Below are positions 1-8,992 of a DNA stretch of 64,000 nt, piece after piece; position 1 is the stretch's first letter, and each line of letters opens with the position of its first letter. The DNA is taken from assembly GCF_000425025.1 (NCBI RefSeq), contig NZ_KE384294.1, positions 148,462-212,461 on the forward strand, in the 5' to 3' direction. The stretch is from Streptococcus castoreus DSM 17536 (GTDB lineage: Bacteria; Bacillota; Bacilli; Lactobacillales; Streptococcaceae). The notes under the pieces were generated by a model that was not told the origin of the DNA, made no database searches, and worked only from the letters and a program-made list of their open reading frames with translations. The translations under genes were made by a program, and so were the position numbers.

Positions 1-975
1 AATCAAACACAACCTCTTATTTCTCAATATACCGCAGGGATTTTAACAGCCCACCCGCACTTAGCACAGTTACAAGACTTGCCCATTATTTACAACAGAC
101 ACCTTGACGATGATCTGATTCCTATTTTATCTGGTGGTGGTTCAGGGCATGAGCCTGCCCATGTTGGCTTTGTTGGCGATGGCATGTTATCAGCAGCTAT
201 CTATGGGGATATTTTTACCCCTCCAACTGCTGTAAATATTTTAGAAGCTTTGCGATTCCTTGACAAGGGTAAAGGGGTTTTTGTCATTATCAAAAATTTT
301 AAAGCCGATTTACAAGAATTTCGTAAAGCCATTAATCTAGCCCGTCAAGAAGGGCACCACATTAAATATATCATTTCCCATGATGATATTTCTGTTGAAC
401 CCAAAAAATCGTTCCAAATGCGCCACCGAGGATTAGCAGGAACCATTCTTCTCCATAAAATATTGGGAGCTGCAACTCAAAAAGGAGCCAACCTAGATGA
501 TCTTGAGGCACTGGCATTTGAACTTGCTACAGAAACTGCAACCATTGGCTTTGCGACCAAGTCAGCCACTCTGCCAAATGTTACGCTTCCACTCTTTGAT
601 CTTGCTGACAAACAAATTTCTTATGGTATTGGAATTCACGGCGAAGAAGGTTACCGTACCGTTCCATTTATATCATCAGAACACCTGGCTGTAGAAATTG
701 TCAACAAACTCCAAATCAAATTTCACTGGCAAGAAGGGGAGCATTTTATTCTTCTTGTCAACAACTTAGGGACAGCAACCGACTTAGAACAAGGGATTTT
801 TCTTAACGACATTCACCAACTGCTTGAGCTAGAAGGGCTTCAACTACCTTTTATCAAAAATGGAAAATTCATGACCAGCCTTGACATGACGGGGATTTCG
901 GTTACACTTTGTCGTCTTAAAAACAAAGCTTGGCTAGACTATCTCCAAGCTCCAACCAATGCTTACGCTTGGTAA
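1..975 (+). CDS. Dihydroxyacetone kinase DhaK-type subunit (or DhaQ coactivator), 5' end outside window
   Basis: The frame is open from base 1, so the gene begins upstream and 324 codons are visible of a family usually about 330-355 aa. The N-terminal half shows the DhaK signature GGGSGHEPAHVGF followed by GDGMLSAAIYGDIF. The C-terminal half has GIGIHGEEG, whose His is the residue that covalently holds dihydroxyacetone in DhaK. In PTS-dependent systems DhaK binds the substrate while DhaL and DhaM pass the phosphate. The related DhaQ binds dihydroxyacetone and acts with the activator DhaS. No dhaL or dhaM follows on this side; a terminator lies directly downstream. The sequence alone does not separate DhaK from DhaQ. 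Confidence 0.85.
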   Translation, partial: NQTQPLISQYTAGILTAHPHLAQLQDLPIIYNRHLDDDLIPILSGGGSGHEPAHVGFVGDGMLSAAIYGDIFTPPTAVNILEALRFLDKGKGVFVIIKNFKADLQEFRKAINLARQEGHHIKYIISHDDISVEPKKSFQMRHRGLAGTILLHKILGAATQKGANLDDLEALAFELATETATIGFATKSATLPNVTLPLFDLADKQISYGIGIHGEEGYRTVPFISSEHLAVEIVNKLQIKFHWQEGEHFILLVNNLGTATDLEQGIFLNDIHQLLELEGLQLPFIKNGKFMTSLDMTGISVTLCRLKNKAWLDYLQAPTNAYAW

Positions 976-978
976 ACT

Positions 979-1015
979 AAAATAGGCATCCGCTCTAAAA
1001 TCGGTGCCTATTTTT
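979..1015 (+). terminator. Rho-independent terminator after the dhaK-type gene
   Basis: The arms AAAATAGGCA and TGCCTATTTT form a 10-bp stem with a 16-nt loop, followed by a T run. It starts 4 nt past the stop codon. Confidence 0.8.
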
Positions 1016-1082
1016 GATAATAATCTAACGGTAACGGTGCTGTTATTAACCAAATAAAAAACTAATGCTACCTAATGTCACT

Positions 1083-1868
1083 CTATGAACCTGCACTTTC
1101 ATAAGCTTCCAGCCCCCTTTTCCAGATTTTCAATGCCAGAGCAAAAACAAGCAATGATATTAGCATCAAGCCACCAATATTAAAAACAAGATTCTCACCG
1201 GTCAAAAAATAAGAAGCTGGGTAATAGGCTGTAAAGGCAAAGGGAATAATAAAACTAATCAACCCTCTCAAAAAAGAATGATAGATTGATACGGGGTATT
1301 TGGCAAAATCATTGAACATATAAAAAATATAAATGACTGCTCCAGACTGTTTGGTCCAAAATGAGATACTGGCAGTCACAATCTTTAAGGAGGTGTAAAT
1401 TAAGGTTGCAAAAGGAATGACTATTATCAATAACACCAATTTAGACAAAGTCCAGTCAATCACGCTGACCGTTGTTGACAAGAGAATAATTCCAACCAAT
1501 AACTCTCCGAAAGCATCTACCTGAAAAGTCTCTACTAAAACATGAAACAAAGGGCTAATAGGTCTTGTCAAGTACTTATCAAAATCTCCTTTTCGGACAA
1601 GTCGCTGCCCTAATGCCCAAAGATTATCAAAAAACAAATGATCAAGTCCTTTGGGAATTAAGGAAAAGCCATAAATAAAAGCAACCTGCTCAAAAGTCCA
1701 GCCTTCCAAGGTAGGAATATGCTGAAAGAGTACCGTCAAAAACAGTAAATTGAGACCTTGAGTCAAGAAAACACCTAGCACTCCTATCAAAAAATCAACC
1801 TTATATTCCATAATTTGCTTGAGGTATTGCTTAATAAAAATAGCATGCATACGCCTGATTTTCTTCAT
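1083..1868 (-). CDS. ABC-2 type transporter permease (DUF990-like)
   Basis: This 261-aa protein is an integral membrane protein with about six hydrophobic segments and the run TRPISPLFHVL, a pattern of the uncharacterised ABC-2 permeases of the DUF990/COG3694 kind. It is the last gene of a three-gene operon with a second permease and an ATPase. The start ATG has a strong ribosome-binding site (AAGGAGGG), and its A lies 1 nt from the upstream stop codon. Two dissimilar permeases plus one ATPase suggest a heterodimeric exporter. The substrate is unknown. A short basic N-terminus precedes the first membrane segment. Confidence 0.85.
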   Translation of the reverse strand: MKKIRRMHAIFIKQYLKQIMEYKVDFLIGVLGVFLTQGLNLLFLTVLFQHIPTLEGWTFEQVAFIYGFSLIPKGLDHLFFDNLWALGQRLVRKGDFDKYLTRPISPLFHVLVETFQVDAFGELLVGIILLSTTVSVIDWTLSKLVLLIIVIPFATLIYTSLKIVTASISFWTKQSGAVIYIFYMFNDFAKYPVSIYHSFLRGLISFIIPFAFTAYYPASYFLTGENLVFNIGGLMLISLLVFALALKIWKRGLEAYESAGS

Positions 1869-1869
1869 C

Positions 1870-2688
1870 TTACCCTCCTTGAATCGTCAAATGATTCTGC
1901 ACTTTTTTCCAAATCACTTGAGATAGACTAGCCATAACGATAAGCCAAAAAACTTGCAAAGCCAGAGCCACAAACGTTTGACGAAGACTATATTTCCCAA
2001 TCACAATCATCACAGGCGTGTAAATCAAGGATGAAAATGGTAGAAAATTCAAAACCAGAGCAACCAATTGGGGAAAGAAAGCCAAAGGGATCATGCTTCC
2101 TGACATAAAAGCCACCAGCGAATTTTTCAATAAGTTGGAACCCCAAAGATTTTTAAACACAAAGGCGGAAAAACCAAAACAGATATTGAAATAAAAATTG
2201 ATTAAAAAGGCAAGTAAAAGGCTAAGCAAGTAAAGTAAAATCGTAGTCAGTAGTTGCAAAAAGGAAAGCCCTGCCATAACTTTTACACCTGACATCACCA
2301 ACAAGAAGGGGAAGCCTACACTGATCAAAATAATCCAGTGAGAACCAATCTCCATAAAAAGATATGATGCCGCAAAATGAACGGGTCTAAGAAGTCTCAT
2401 GATCACTGAACCATCCTTGACTTCCTCACCAATCATAAAAGAACTATCCGATTTAGTAAGTAAATTCGTCACAAAGCTCATGATAATGTAAAGCGTCATA
2501 TCAGAAAGAGTAAAGCCATTAATCAAAGCGTGATTGGAAGAATCAAAAACGGCTTTCCACAGGTAGAAAGCAACAAAAGCTCCCATAACATCACCAAGAC
2601 GGTACAAAAAGAAATTCACCCGATAGGTAATTAATTCCTGAATACCCGCACTAATAAAGGGACTATAACGTTTCCAAAATGATAACAT
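1870..2688 (-). CDS. ABC-2 type transporter permease
   Basis: A 272-aa integral membrane protein with about six hydrophobic stretches, resembling the COG4587 partner of the trio. I start it at MLSFWKRYSPF, where AGGAGC lies at good distance; an in-frame extension of 17 residues toward 2739 overlaps the ATPase gene and has no better ribosome-binding site. The gene sits 1 nt after the ATPase stop and 1 nt before the next permease, so the three are probably co-translated. The motif DGSVIMRLLRPVHF mirrors GDFDKYLTRPISPLF in the sister permease, which is consistent with distant paralogy. Confidence 0.85.
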   Translation of the reverse strand: MLSFWKRYSPFISAGIQELITYRVNFFLYRLGDVMGAFVAFYLWKAVFDSSNHALINGFTLSDMTLYIIMSFVTNLLTKSDSSFMIGEEVKDGSVIMRLLRPVHFAASYLFMEIGSHWIILISVGFPFLLVMSGVKVMAGLSFLQLLTTILLYLLSLLLAFLINFYFNICFGFSAFVFKNLWGSNLLKNSLVAFMSGSMIPLAFFPQLVALVLNFLPFSSLIYTPVMIVIGKYSLRQTFVALALQVFWLIVMASLSQVIWKKVQNHLTIQGG

Positions 2689-2689
2689 C

Positions 2690-3682
2690 CTACAGCTCCT
2701 TTCGATAAAAACGACGAATAATATCCTCAATATCAACATCAGTCATTTTCAAATCTCTAACTGCAAAATCAGCCATGGTCTTTTGAATAATATCTGCTGC
2801 TTGGTAGCGAGAACTATCGTATTCAATATCTAAAATTAAATCGTGACGATCCACTCTTATCTCGGGCAAACTCACAAAGCGTGACGAAAGATGTTCTTGT
2901 CCCGGCTTTAATTCAAAGGATAAACTTTTCATTTTGCCAAAGGTTCGTTTTAGCTGAGCAACTGTTCCATCAAAAATCTCTTGCCCTTTATCAATCATAA
3001 AAATCCGATCACAAAGTTGTTCAATATCACTTAAATCATGTGTGGTTAACAAAATCGTCGTTTCTTCTTCCTGATTAATTTGGGTAATGGCACGACGAAT
3101 ATTATCCTTAACTGAGACATCCAAACCAATGGTAGGCTCATCTAAGAACAAGACCTTGGGATTGTGTAAAAGAGATGCCGCAATGTCAGCTCGCATACGC
3201 TGACCAAGCGACAAAGTACGAACAGGATCCTTGATAAATTCCTTTAGATCTAAAACGTCATTTAGGAAATCCATGCGCTTGCGAAAATCCTGATCAGGGA
3301 CATCATAAATTTCCTTTAAAACAGTATAAGTTTCCTGCAAAGCTAAGTCCCACCAAAGTTGCGTACGCTGACCAAAAACCACACCTATATCTCTGACATA
3401 ATCCTGCCGATCTTCTTGGGGAATTTTCCCATTGATACGACAAACCCCCGAAGTGGGTTTTAAAATTCCTGTCAACATCTTGATCGTCGTTGATTTACCA
3501 GCACCATTAGCTCCAATAAACCCCAAAACCTGACCTTTAGGCACCTCAAAAGACAACCCTTTAACTGCCTCAAACGTTTCTGTTTGTGGATGAATAAACG
3601 ATTTAAAGGCGCCTTTTAAACCTGGCTCTTTAATGGTTTTCGTAAAATTTTTTTGAAGGTGAGATACTTCTATCATTGCCAT
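2690..3682 (-). CDS. ABC transporter ATP-binding protein
   Basis: The 330-aa nucleotide-binding subunit of the exporter. It has Walker A (GANGAGKST), the signature LSLGQRMRADIA, Walker B (VLFLDEP) and a switch His in LLTTHDLSDIEQL. The C-terminal 100 residues are an extra domain after the ATPase fold, as in COG4586 proteins. Start chosen at MAMIEVSHL, with GAGG upstream; the longer in-frame ORF to 3718 begins in the promoter region. First gene of the operon, with a promoter about 90 bp upstream. Confidence 0.9.
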   Translation of the reverse strand: MAMIEVSHLQKNFTKTIKEPGLKGAFKSFIHPQTETFEAVKGLSFEVPKGQVLGFIGANGAGKSTTIKMLTGILKPTSGVCRINGKIPQEDRQDYVRDIGVVFGQRTQLWWDLALQETYTVLKEIYDVPDQDFRKRMDFLNDVLDLKEFIKDPVRTLSLGQRMRADIAASLLHNPKVLFLDEPTIGLDVSVKDNIRRAITQINQEEETTILLTTHDLSDIEQLCDRIFMIDKGQEIFDGTVAQLKRTFGKMKSLSFELKPGQEHLSSRFVSLPEIRVDRHDLILDIEYDSSRYQAADIIQKTMADFAVRDLKMTDVDIEDIIRRFYRKEL

Positions 3683-3771
3683 TTTCTTATCCTCATTTCT
3701 AAAAATTTCTACAATCACTAAAATTACACTTACTAAAGCACAATCCCAAACATGACTCCTGATAGCGTTTA

Positions 3772-3800
3772 ATTATAGCACGATCGAACAAATAGTGCAA
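3772..3800 (-). promoter_or_regulatory. Sigma-A promoter of the ABC exporter operon
   Basis: On the minus strand TTGCAC is followed by a 17-nt spacer and a perfect TATAAT. It lies upstream of the ATPase gene. Confidence 0.65.
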
Positions 3801-3896
3801 CCGCTTGCTTTATCGAAAATTGGCTTTCTATCTCTCTTGTAAGATCAAACTGATCAAATAACTCACCTTTTCAATTTTTAGCTACGGATAATTCAC

Positions 3897-3936
3897 AAAA
3901 AAACCTAGTCTCTCTTGTGAGACTAAGTTTTTTTCC
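3897..3936 (-). terminator. Bidirectional terminator downstream of thrS
   Basis: Arms AGTCTC and GAGACT, extended by A/T pairs, are flanked by an A run on one side and a T run on the other, so it can act in both directions. It separates thrS from the ABC operon. The rest of the 404-bp gap holds the ABC promoter and nothing else I recognise. Confidence 0.65.
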
Positions 3937-4122
3937 TGTTTTATTTGCATCAGTATCTGAACAGAATTTGCCGGTTCACAAATCTGTCAGAAAGGTAGAA
4001 CTCTCAGTTCATTTTTGACGGTTACAGTAATCTACCTAACCAACCAACTAAATTTGTCCTCAGAAAAAAATGTTCTGTTGAAAAATTATCAAGTCCATTG
4101 GTTGCTAGAGGGTAAAATCCTT

Positions 4123-6069
4123 TTATCCCTCAGCTGGGCGTGATTTACGAGCAATGTCTGCCAAGATATTTTCCACAAATTCTTCCACGGTTTCAGTGTG
4201 GGTGGTCTTGCTTCCATAACGGCGGACGTTAACTGATTTGTCTTCCATTTCCTTGTCCCCAACTATTAGTTGGTACGGAATCTTGCTGGTTTGGGATGCC
4301 CGAATCTTGTACTGCATTTTTTCATTACGATCATCCACATCTGCACGAACACCACGGTCACGCAAGGCTTTTGCCACCTCCCAAGCATAATCAATATGGG
4401 CTTCGTTAGAAATTGGAATAACAGTCACTTGATGCGGCGCTAGCCAAGTTGGAAAGGCACCTTTGTAAGTTTCAATTAAGATGGCAGTAAAACGTTCCAT
4501 CGTTGAAATGACACCACGGTGAATCATGACTGGACGGTGTTCTTCACCATCCGCACCAATGTATTTAAGGTCAAAGCGTTCTGGCAACAAGAAATCCAAC
4601 TGAATGGTTGAAAGGGTTTCCTCATTTCCAAGAGCTGTTTTGACTTGAATATCAAGTTTTGGTCCGTAAAAGGCTGCTTCACCTTCTGCTTCAAAGTAAT
4701 CCAGTTCCATTTCATCAAGGGCAGCTTTCAACATACTTTGTGCTTTTTCCCACATCTCATCGTTATCAAAATATTTCTCTTTATCATTCGGGTCACGATA
4801 AGAAAGACGGAAGCGATAATCTGTCAAGTTGAAATCTGCATAAACATCAATGATTAATTGAAGGGCACGTTGGAATTCTTCTTGAATTTGTTCTGGTGTG
4901 ACAAAGAGGTGACCATCGTTAAGGGTCATTTCACGCACACGCTGCAAACCAGATAGAGCTCCAGATTTTTCATAACGGTGCATCATACCAAGCTCAGCAA
5001 TCCGAATCGGCAATTCACGATAAGAATGCACGTGGTGCTTATAAACTTCAATATGATGTGGACAGTTCATTGGACGAAGAACAAACTCTTCGCCGTCACC
5101 CATGTCCATAGTCGGGAACATGTCATCACGATAATGGTCCCAGTGACCAGAAGTTTTATAAAACTCCACAGAAGCCATTGGTGGTGTATAAACGTGTTGA
5201 TAACCTGAAGCCAACTCTTTATCTGTGATATAGCGTTCAAGTGTCCGGCGGATAGTTGCCCCATTTGGCAACCAGAATGGTAGCCCTTGACCAACTTCCG
5301 GATTGACCATAAAGAGATCTAGTTCTTTGCCAAGTTTACGGTGATCACGTTCTTTAGCTTCTTCAAGTCGAGTCAAGTAAGCTTTAAGGTCTTTTTTATC
5401 AAACCAAGCCGTCCCGTACACCCGCTGCATCATGTTGTTGTCACTGTTCCCACGCCAGTAAGCACCTGCTACATTGAGCAAATGAAAAATTTGAATGCGA
5501 CCTGTTGATGGCACATGAGGACCACGGCAAAGGTCTACAAACTCACCTTGACGATAGATTGTCAAACCAGCAGCATCGTCGGCATGTTCTGAAATCAATT
5601 CCACCTTATATGGGTCATCTTTGAAGATTTCAAGTGCTTCTTCCTTAGACACTTCTTCACGAATGCATGGGTAATTTTCTCTAACGATTTTTTGCATTTC
5701 TTCCTCAATACGAGGAAGGTCTTCATTAGAAATTTGACTACCAGCATTATCAGTATCATAGTAGAAACCATCCTCAATAGCTGGTCCAACACCTAAGTTC
5801 AATTTAGGAAAAAGGCGTTTTGCCGCTTGGGCAAATAAATGCGCTGCTGAATGGCGGAGCACCTCATAAGCATCCTCATGATCTGATGTAACAATCTCAA
5901 GACTTCCATCTTTTTCAATGGCACGTGTGGTATCCATTAATTGACCATTAAATTTACCAGCTAATGCTTTTTTGGCAAGTGAACTGCTAATGCTTTGAGC
6001 AACTTCAAATGTTGTTATGCCTGACTCATATTCACGAACAGCGCCATCTGGAAATGTGATTTTAATCAT
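4123..6069 (-). CDS. thrS: Threonyl-tRNA synthetase
   Basis: Charges tRNA-Thr with threonine in the cytoplasm. The 648-aa length is normal. Order of domains: N-terminal TGS (about 1-60), second additional domain with an editing-type SAAHLF motif (about 73-78), class II catalytic core, and C-terminal anticodon-binding domain (from about 545). Class II features include the zinc-site region RPMNCPHH, motif 2 around [13 protein letters not shown], and motif 3 in [13 protein letters not shown]. Expression is controlled by the T-box leader just upstream, which responds to uncharged tRNA-Thr. Confidence 0.97.
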   Translation of the reverse strand: MIKITFPDGAVREYESGITTFEVAQSISSSLAKKALAGKFNGQLMDTTRAIEKDGSLEIVTSDHEDAYEVLRHSAAHLFAQAAKRLFPKLNLGVGPAIEDGFYYDTDNAGSQISNEDLPRIEEEMQKIVRENYPCIREEVSKEEALEIFKDDPYKVELISEHADDAAGLTIYRQGEFVDLCRGPHVPSTGRIQIFHLLNVAGAYWRGNSDNNMMQRVYGTAWFDKKDLKAYLTRLEEAKERDHRKLGKELDLFMVNPEVGQGLPFWLPNGATIRRTLERYITDKELASGYQHVYTPPMASVEFYKTSGHWDHYRDDMFPTMDMGDGEEFVLRPMNCPHHIEVYKHHVHSYRELPIRIAELGMMHRYEKSGALSGLQRVREMTLNDGHLFVTPEQIQEEFQRALQLIIDVYADFNLTDYRFRLSYRDPNDKEKYFDNDEMWEKAQSMLKAALDEMELDYFEAEGEAAFYGPKLDIQVKTALGNEETLSTIQLDFLLPERFDLKYIGADGEEHRPVMIHRGVISTMERFTAILIETYKGAFPTWLAPHQVTVIPISNEAHIDYAWEVAKALRDRGVRADVDDRNEKMQYKIRASQTSKIPYQLIVGDKEMEDKSVNVRRYGSKTTHTETVEEFVENILADIARKSRPAEG

Positions 6070-6375
6070 TTGTTTTCTCCTTTGTTATCATTGCTATACT
6101 GGTAGAACACCCCTGTTTCTCTGGAATGTTTCTACAGGCACTAGACCACTATCATTAAATAAAAAAGAGTCCCTACATCCCAAAGGACGTAAAGACTACG
6201 TGGTTCCACCTTAATTCGTGTACGACAAAATATGCCTACACCTCCATTGGCGATAAGGGAGCCACCCTTTTATGTTTGCATAAAAAACAAGGAAGGAGTA
6301 TTACATTAGTCATCCCTGTGCTCTTTCCACCAACCAGCACTCGCTAAAAAGATATTTCTAACCTAACATGTCTTC
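6070..6375 (-). promoter_or_regulatory. T-box riboswitch leader of thrS
   Basis: The leader between the thrS promoter and gene holds the conserved T-box core: GGTGGAACCACG on the minus strand, complementary to 6198-6210. It is followed at once by an intrinsic terminator whose arms are AGTCCCTACATCC (6168-6180) and GGACGTAAAGACT (6185-6197), ending in a U run. A stem I-type hairpin (GTGCT/AGCAC) is near the 5' end. Uncharged tRNA should stabilise the antiterminator. I could not place the specifier triplet with certainty. Confidence 0.88.
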
Positions 6376-6381
6376 AAGATT

Positions 6382-6409
6382 ATTATAGCAATAACTGAAA
6401 ATAATTCAA
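6382..6409 (-). promoter_or_regulatory. Promoter of the thrS T-box leader
   Basis: Minus-strand TTGAAT, 16-nt spacer, TATAAT. Transcription would start near 6375. The stretch from here to 6580 shows no gene. Confidence 0.6.
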
Positions 6410-6580
6410 GCCATTTTTTCAGAAAAATCAAACAAACCTAGAAAATAAAGTGGCTTATTCTAAACAGTCCTTAAAACGAAAGACATCTAGTATAGCAAAA
6501 TGAATACTTAAGTCCCCCAAATTCTCATTTCCGAACTTTGACCTTAGACACCACAGTATACTTTCTTCACTTTTTCGTTT

Positions 6581-7915
6581 TTAATCCAAAAAGTCGCGGA
6601 TAGCGTTGACCAGTTTTAAGGGGGCTTTAACCACTTTTACAGAGGTTAGAGCTGTGGCTTTGACTGCTCGCTTCGGTAAACGAATGGCACCTTGTACCAG
6701 TTTCATAGAACTACTTTTTCCAGAATGGTTAAGGTATAGACTAAGCTTTTGTGGCTCTTTATTATTTCGAGCAATCAAGGTGTCCAAATAGAAAGTATAA
6801 ATGGATTTTCCAAAATGTTGGGCGGAAATCTCGTACCGTTTTTCTTCAAGTAAAGCTTGATCCATCTCAGGTGTTTCCAAAATGGCATCAATAATAGCAT
6901 CCGTCAACTCTGGTTCCGAATAATAAAGGGTTCCAAACATTTTGTCTGTAATCAAATCATCTAAATAAGGATTTCCATGAGCAATAATCGGCTTGCCGCT
7001 GGCTAAACTTTCGATATAAGTCAAACCTTGTGTTTCACTAGTGGAAGCAGAAATAAAGAAATCGCAAGCCTTGTAATACAAACCAACCTTGTCATGAGGT
7101 ACCATACCTGTAAAAATAACATGTTCAGAAACATCTAACTGCTCAGCTAAATCTTTCAAATCCTGAAGATAGGGACCGTCCCCGACAATGACTAATTTTA
7201 ACTGGTCATTTTCTGTCAAAACATTAGGCAATTGAGTGATGATGGCTTGAATATTTTTTTCATAGGAAATGCGAGATAAACTAAGTAACATGGTTTCATC
7301 AGTAGCAACACCTAGTTCTTCTTTTAAGCTAGCCACTTCTTCTAGACTAATGTCATCTCGGATGTAGTTTTCTAAAGCAATGCCTGTTGGAATAACTCGT
7401 TTTGGGATAGTGACGTCATAATCTTCTAGAAGATTAAGAACAATCCTACTTGGGCAAATCACCCCGTCTAAATCTTTTAAATAACCTCTCAATAAAGGCT
7501 TTACCATACTTGGTCGGATAATTTTACCATTAGCAATGTAACTAACATAATCTTCATACTGTGTATGATAAGTATGAACGACAGGAATTCTTAATGCTTT
7601 GCCTACCATCTTTCCTAACAAACCCAAGCTAAATTCCGTCTGAGTATGAATAATATCAAGGTCATACTGCTTTGCAACCTTATAAGAAGAAATCAAACCA
7701 CGATAAACAACCCGGCGATCAGTAAAGGACACAAAAGGAACGCTTGGAAGCCGAATAATGGTCGGATCCTCAAAACGTTTAACATTTCTGTCTGTAGTTG
7801 TGAAAATATAGACTTCATGCCCTTCTTTTTCCAATTCTTCTTTCAGCGTACGAATACTAGTAGCTACTCCGGAAACTTGGGGGAAATAGGTGTCTGTAAA
7901 TAGACCTACACGCAT
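6581..7915 (-). CDS. GT4 glycosyltransferase, probable glucosyl-diacylglycerol synthase
   Basis: A 444-aa GT4 retaining glycosyltransferase. The N-terminus MRVGLFTDTYFPQVSGVATS is typical of streptococcal 1,2-diacylglycerol 3-glucosyltransferases, and the donor-site E-x7-E motif is in SETQGLTYIE. The last 45 residues are basic and amphipathic (KRAVKATALTSVKVVKAPLK), which suits peripheral binding to the membrane. It would add glucose to diacylglycerol to make the glycolipid that anchors lipoteichoic acid. It lies 1 nt after the second glycosyltransferase gene, as in the pneumococcal cpoA pair. Exact sugar specificity is inferred from this pairing. Confidence 0.85.
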   Translation of the reverse strand: MRVGLFTDTYFPQVSGVATSIRTLKEELEKEGHEVYIFTTTDRNVKRFEDPTIIRLPSVPFVSFTDRRVVYRGLISSYKVAKQYDLDIIHTQTEFSLGLLGKMVGKALRIPVVHTYHTQYEDYVSYIANGKIIRPSMVKPLLRGYLKDLDGVICPSRIVLNLLEDYDVTIPKRVIPTGIALENYIRDDISLEEVASLKEELGVATDETMLLSLSRISYEKNIQAIITQLPNVLTENDQLKLVIVGDGPYLQDLKDLAEQLDVSEHVIFTGMVPHDKVGLYYKACDFFISASTSETQGLTYIESLASGKPIIAHGNPYLDDLITDKMFGTLYYSEPELTDAIIDAILETPEMDQALLEEKRYEISAQHFGKSIYTFYLDTLIARNNKEPQKLSLYLNHSGKSSSMKLVQGAIRLPKRAVKATALTSVKVVKAPLKLVNAIRDFLD

Positions 7916-7916
7916 C

Positions 7917-8915
7917 TTATAACTCCATTACTTTTTTATAAACGTCCACTAATTGGTGACCAACTAACTCCAATCGACGGCTTTCAGCAACTTTGTAACC
8001 AGCTTCGACTTTATTGCTTTCACCTGAAAATACTTTCCTCAAAGCCCTTATAAAACCGGAAATATCTGTTGCTAGTTCGGCACTGTTGTGATCAACCCAG
8101 CCATAGTAAACTGGTATGTCACGCAAAACAATATGCTGACGACTGGCTAAAGCTTCTAAAACAACAATACCTTCTGTTTCTTCGCGACTTGGAAAGAAAA
8201 AGGCATCTGCACCAGTCATGGCCCCCTCATAAACATCTCCCTTAATATAGCCAGGGAAAATCAGATTATCCGGGTGTTCACCATTAACCAGTTGACGAAC
8301 CTTCAGAGGAATCACCCATTTATTGGTCTCTCCAAACCAAATAAACCGCACATCAGGCATAGCTTTGGCAACCTCAACAAAATCATCAATCCCTTTTCTA
8401 AGGAAAAACAACCCTGCTCCCATAACAACCTTCTCGCCTTCTTTTATATCAAAATAACGACGAAAAGCAGCTTCTTTTCTCGGATTAGAACCATACTGTT
8501 CCAAATTAATGCCATTAGACACGGCAAAAACAGGGGTTTTAACCCCATAATTTTCAATTAATGTTTTAGAATAAGGGGTTGGTGTGATAATCGCATCTGC
8601 CTTATTGTAAAATTGGCAGAGATATTTTTTAAACAAGGGAGACAAGAGATTTGAAAAAATAAAGGAATTTTTAAAATCTTCCTCAGTGGAATGACCATGC
8701 ATAATCACTTTTTTTCCTGCTTTTTGGGCTTTTGTCATCAAGAACCAACTTTTTAAGCCATAGCTATTGAGGTGAACCAAGTCGTAGTCCTCACTGGGAT
8801 TAGTAGTAAAATCTTGACCAACCAACGACAAAGCCTTGGTCTGGTGCTTAATGGCACGCCCAATTCCTGATTTTCTTAAATAGTTTTCTGCTTCTAAATA
8901 CAATAAGACTTTCAT
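7917..8915 (-). CDS. GT4 glycosyltransferase, probable second glycolipid synthase (CpoA-like)
   Basis: A 332-aa GT4 enzyme. The E-x7-E donor motif is in EETEGIVVLEAL, preceded by a typical FFFPSRE turn. Length and position match pneumococcal CpoA, which adds galactose to glucosyl-diacylglycerol. The pair would make the diglycosyl lipid used as membrane glycolipid and lipoteichoic acid anchor. No signal peptide or membrane segment is present, so it should be a peripheral cytoplasmic enzyme. The identification rests on gene pairing and length. Confidence 0.8.
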   Translation of the reverse strand: MKVLLYLEAENYLRKSGIGRAIKHQTKALSLVGQDFTTNPSEDYDLVHLNSYGLKSWFLMTKAQKAGKKVIMHGHSTEEDFKNSFIFSNLLSPLFKKYLCQFYNKADAIITPTPYSKTLIENYGVKTPVFAVSNGINLEQYGSNPRKEAAFRRYFDIKEGEKVVMGAGLFFLRKGIDDFVEVAKAMPDVRFIWFGETNKWVIPLKVRQLVNGEHPDNLIFPGYIKGDVYEGAMTGADAFFFPSREETEGIVVLEALASRQHIVLRDIPVYYGWVDHNSAELATDISGFIRALRKVFSGESNKVEAGYKVAESRRLELVGHQLVDVYKKVMEL

Positions 8916-8962
8916 ACATCCTATTATAGCTTATTTTACAGTATTTTTCACTAAGATAAGAA

Positions 8963-8990
8963 AAAATCAGTTCTAGGACTGATTTTAAAG
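8963..8990 (-). terminator. Terminator of the amylase gene
   Basis: Arms AAAATCAGT and ACTGATTTT around TCTAGG; on the minus strand the hairpin is followed by a T-rich tail. Confidence 0.7.
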
Positions 8991-8992
8991 GT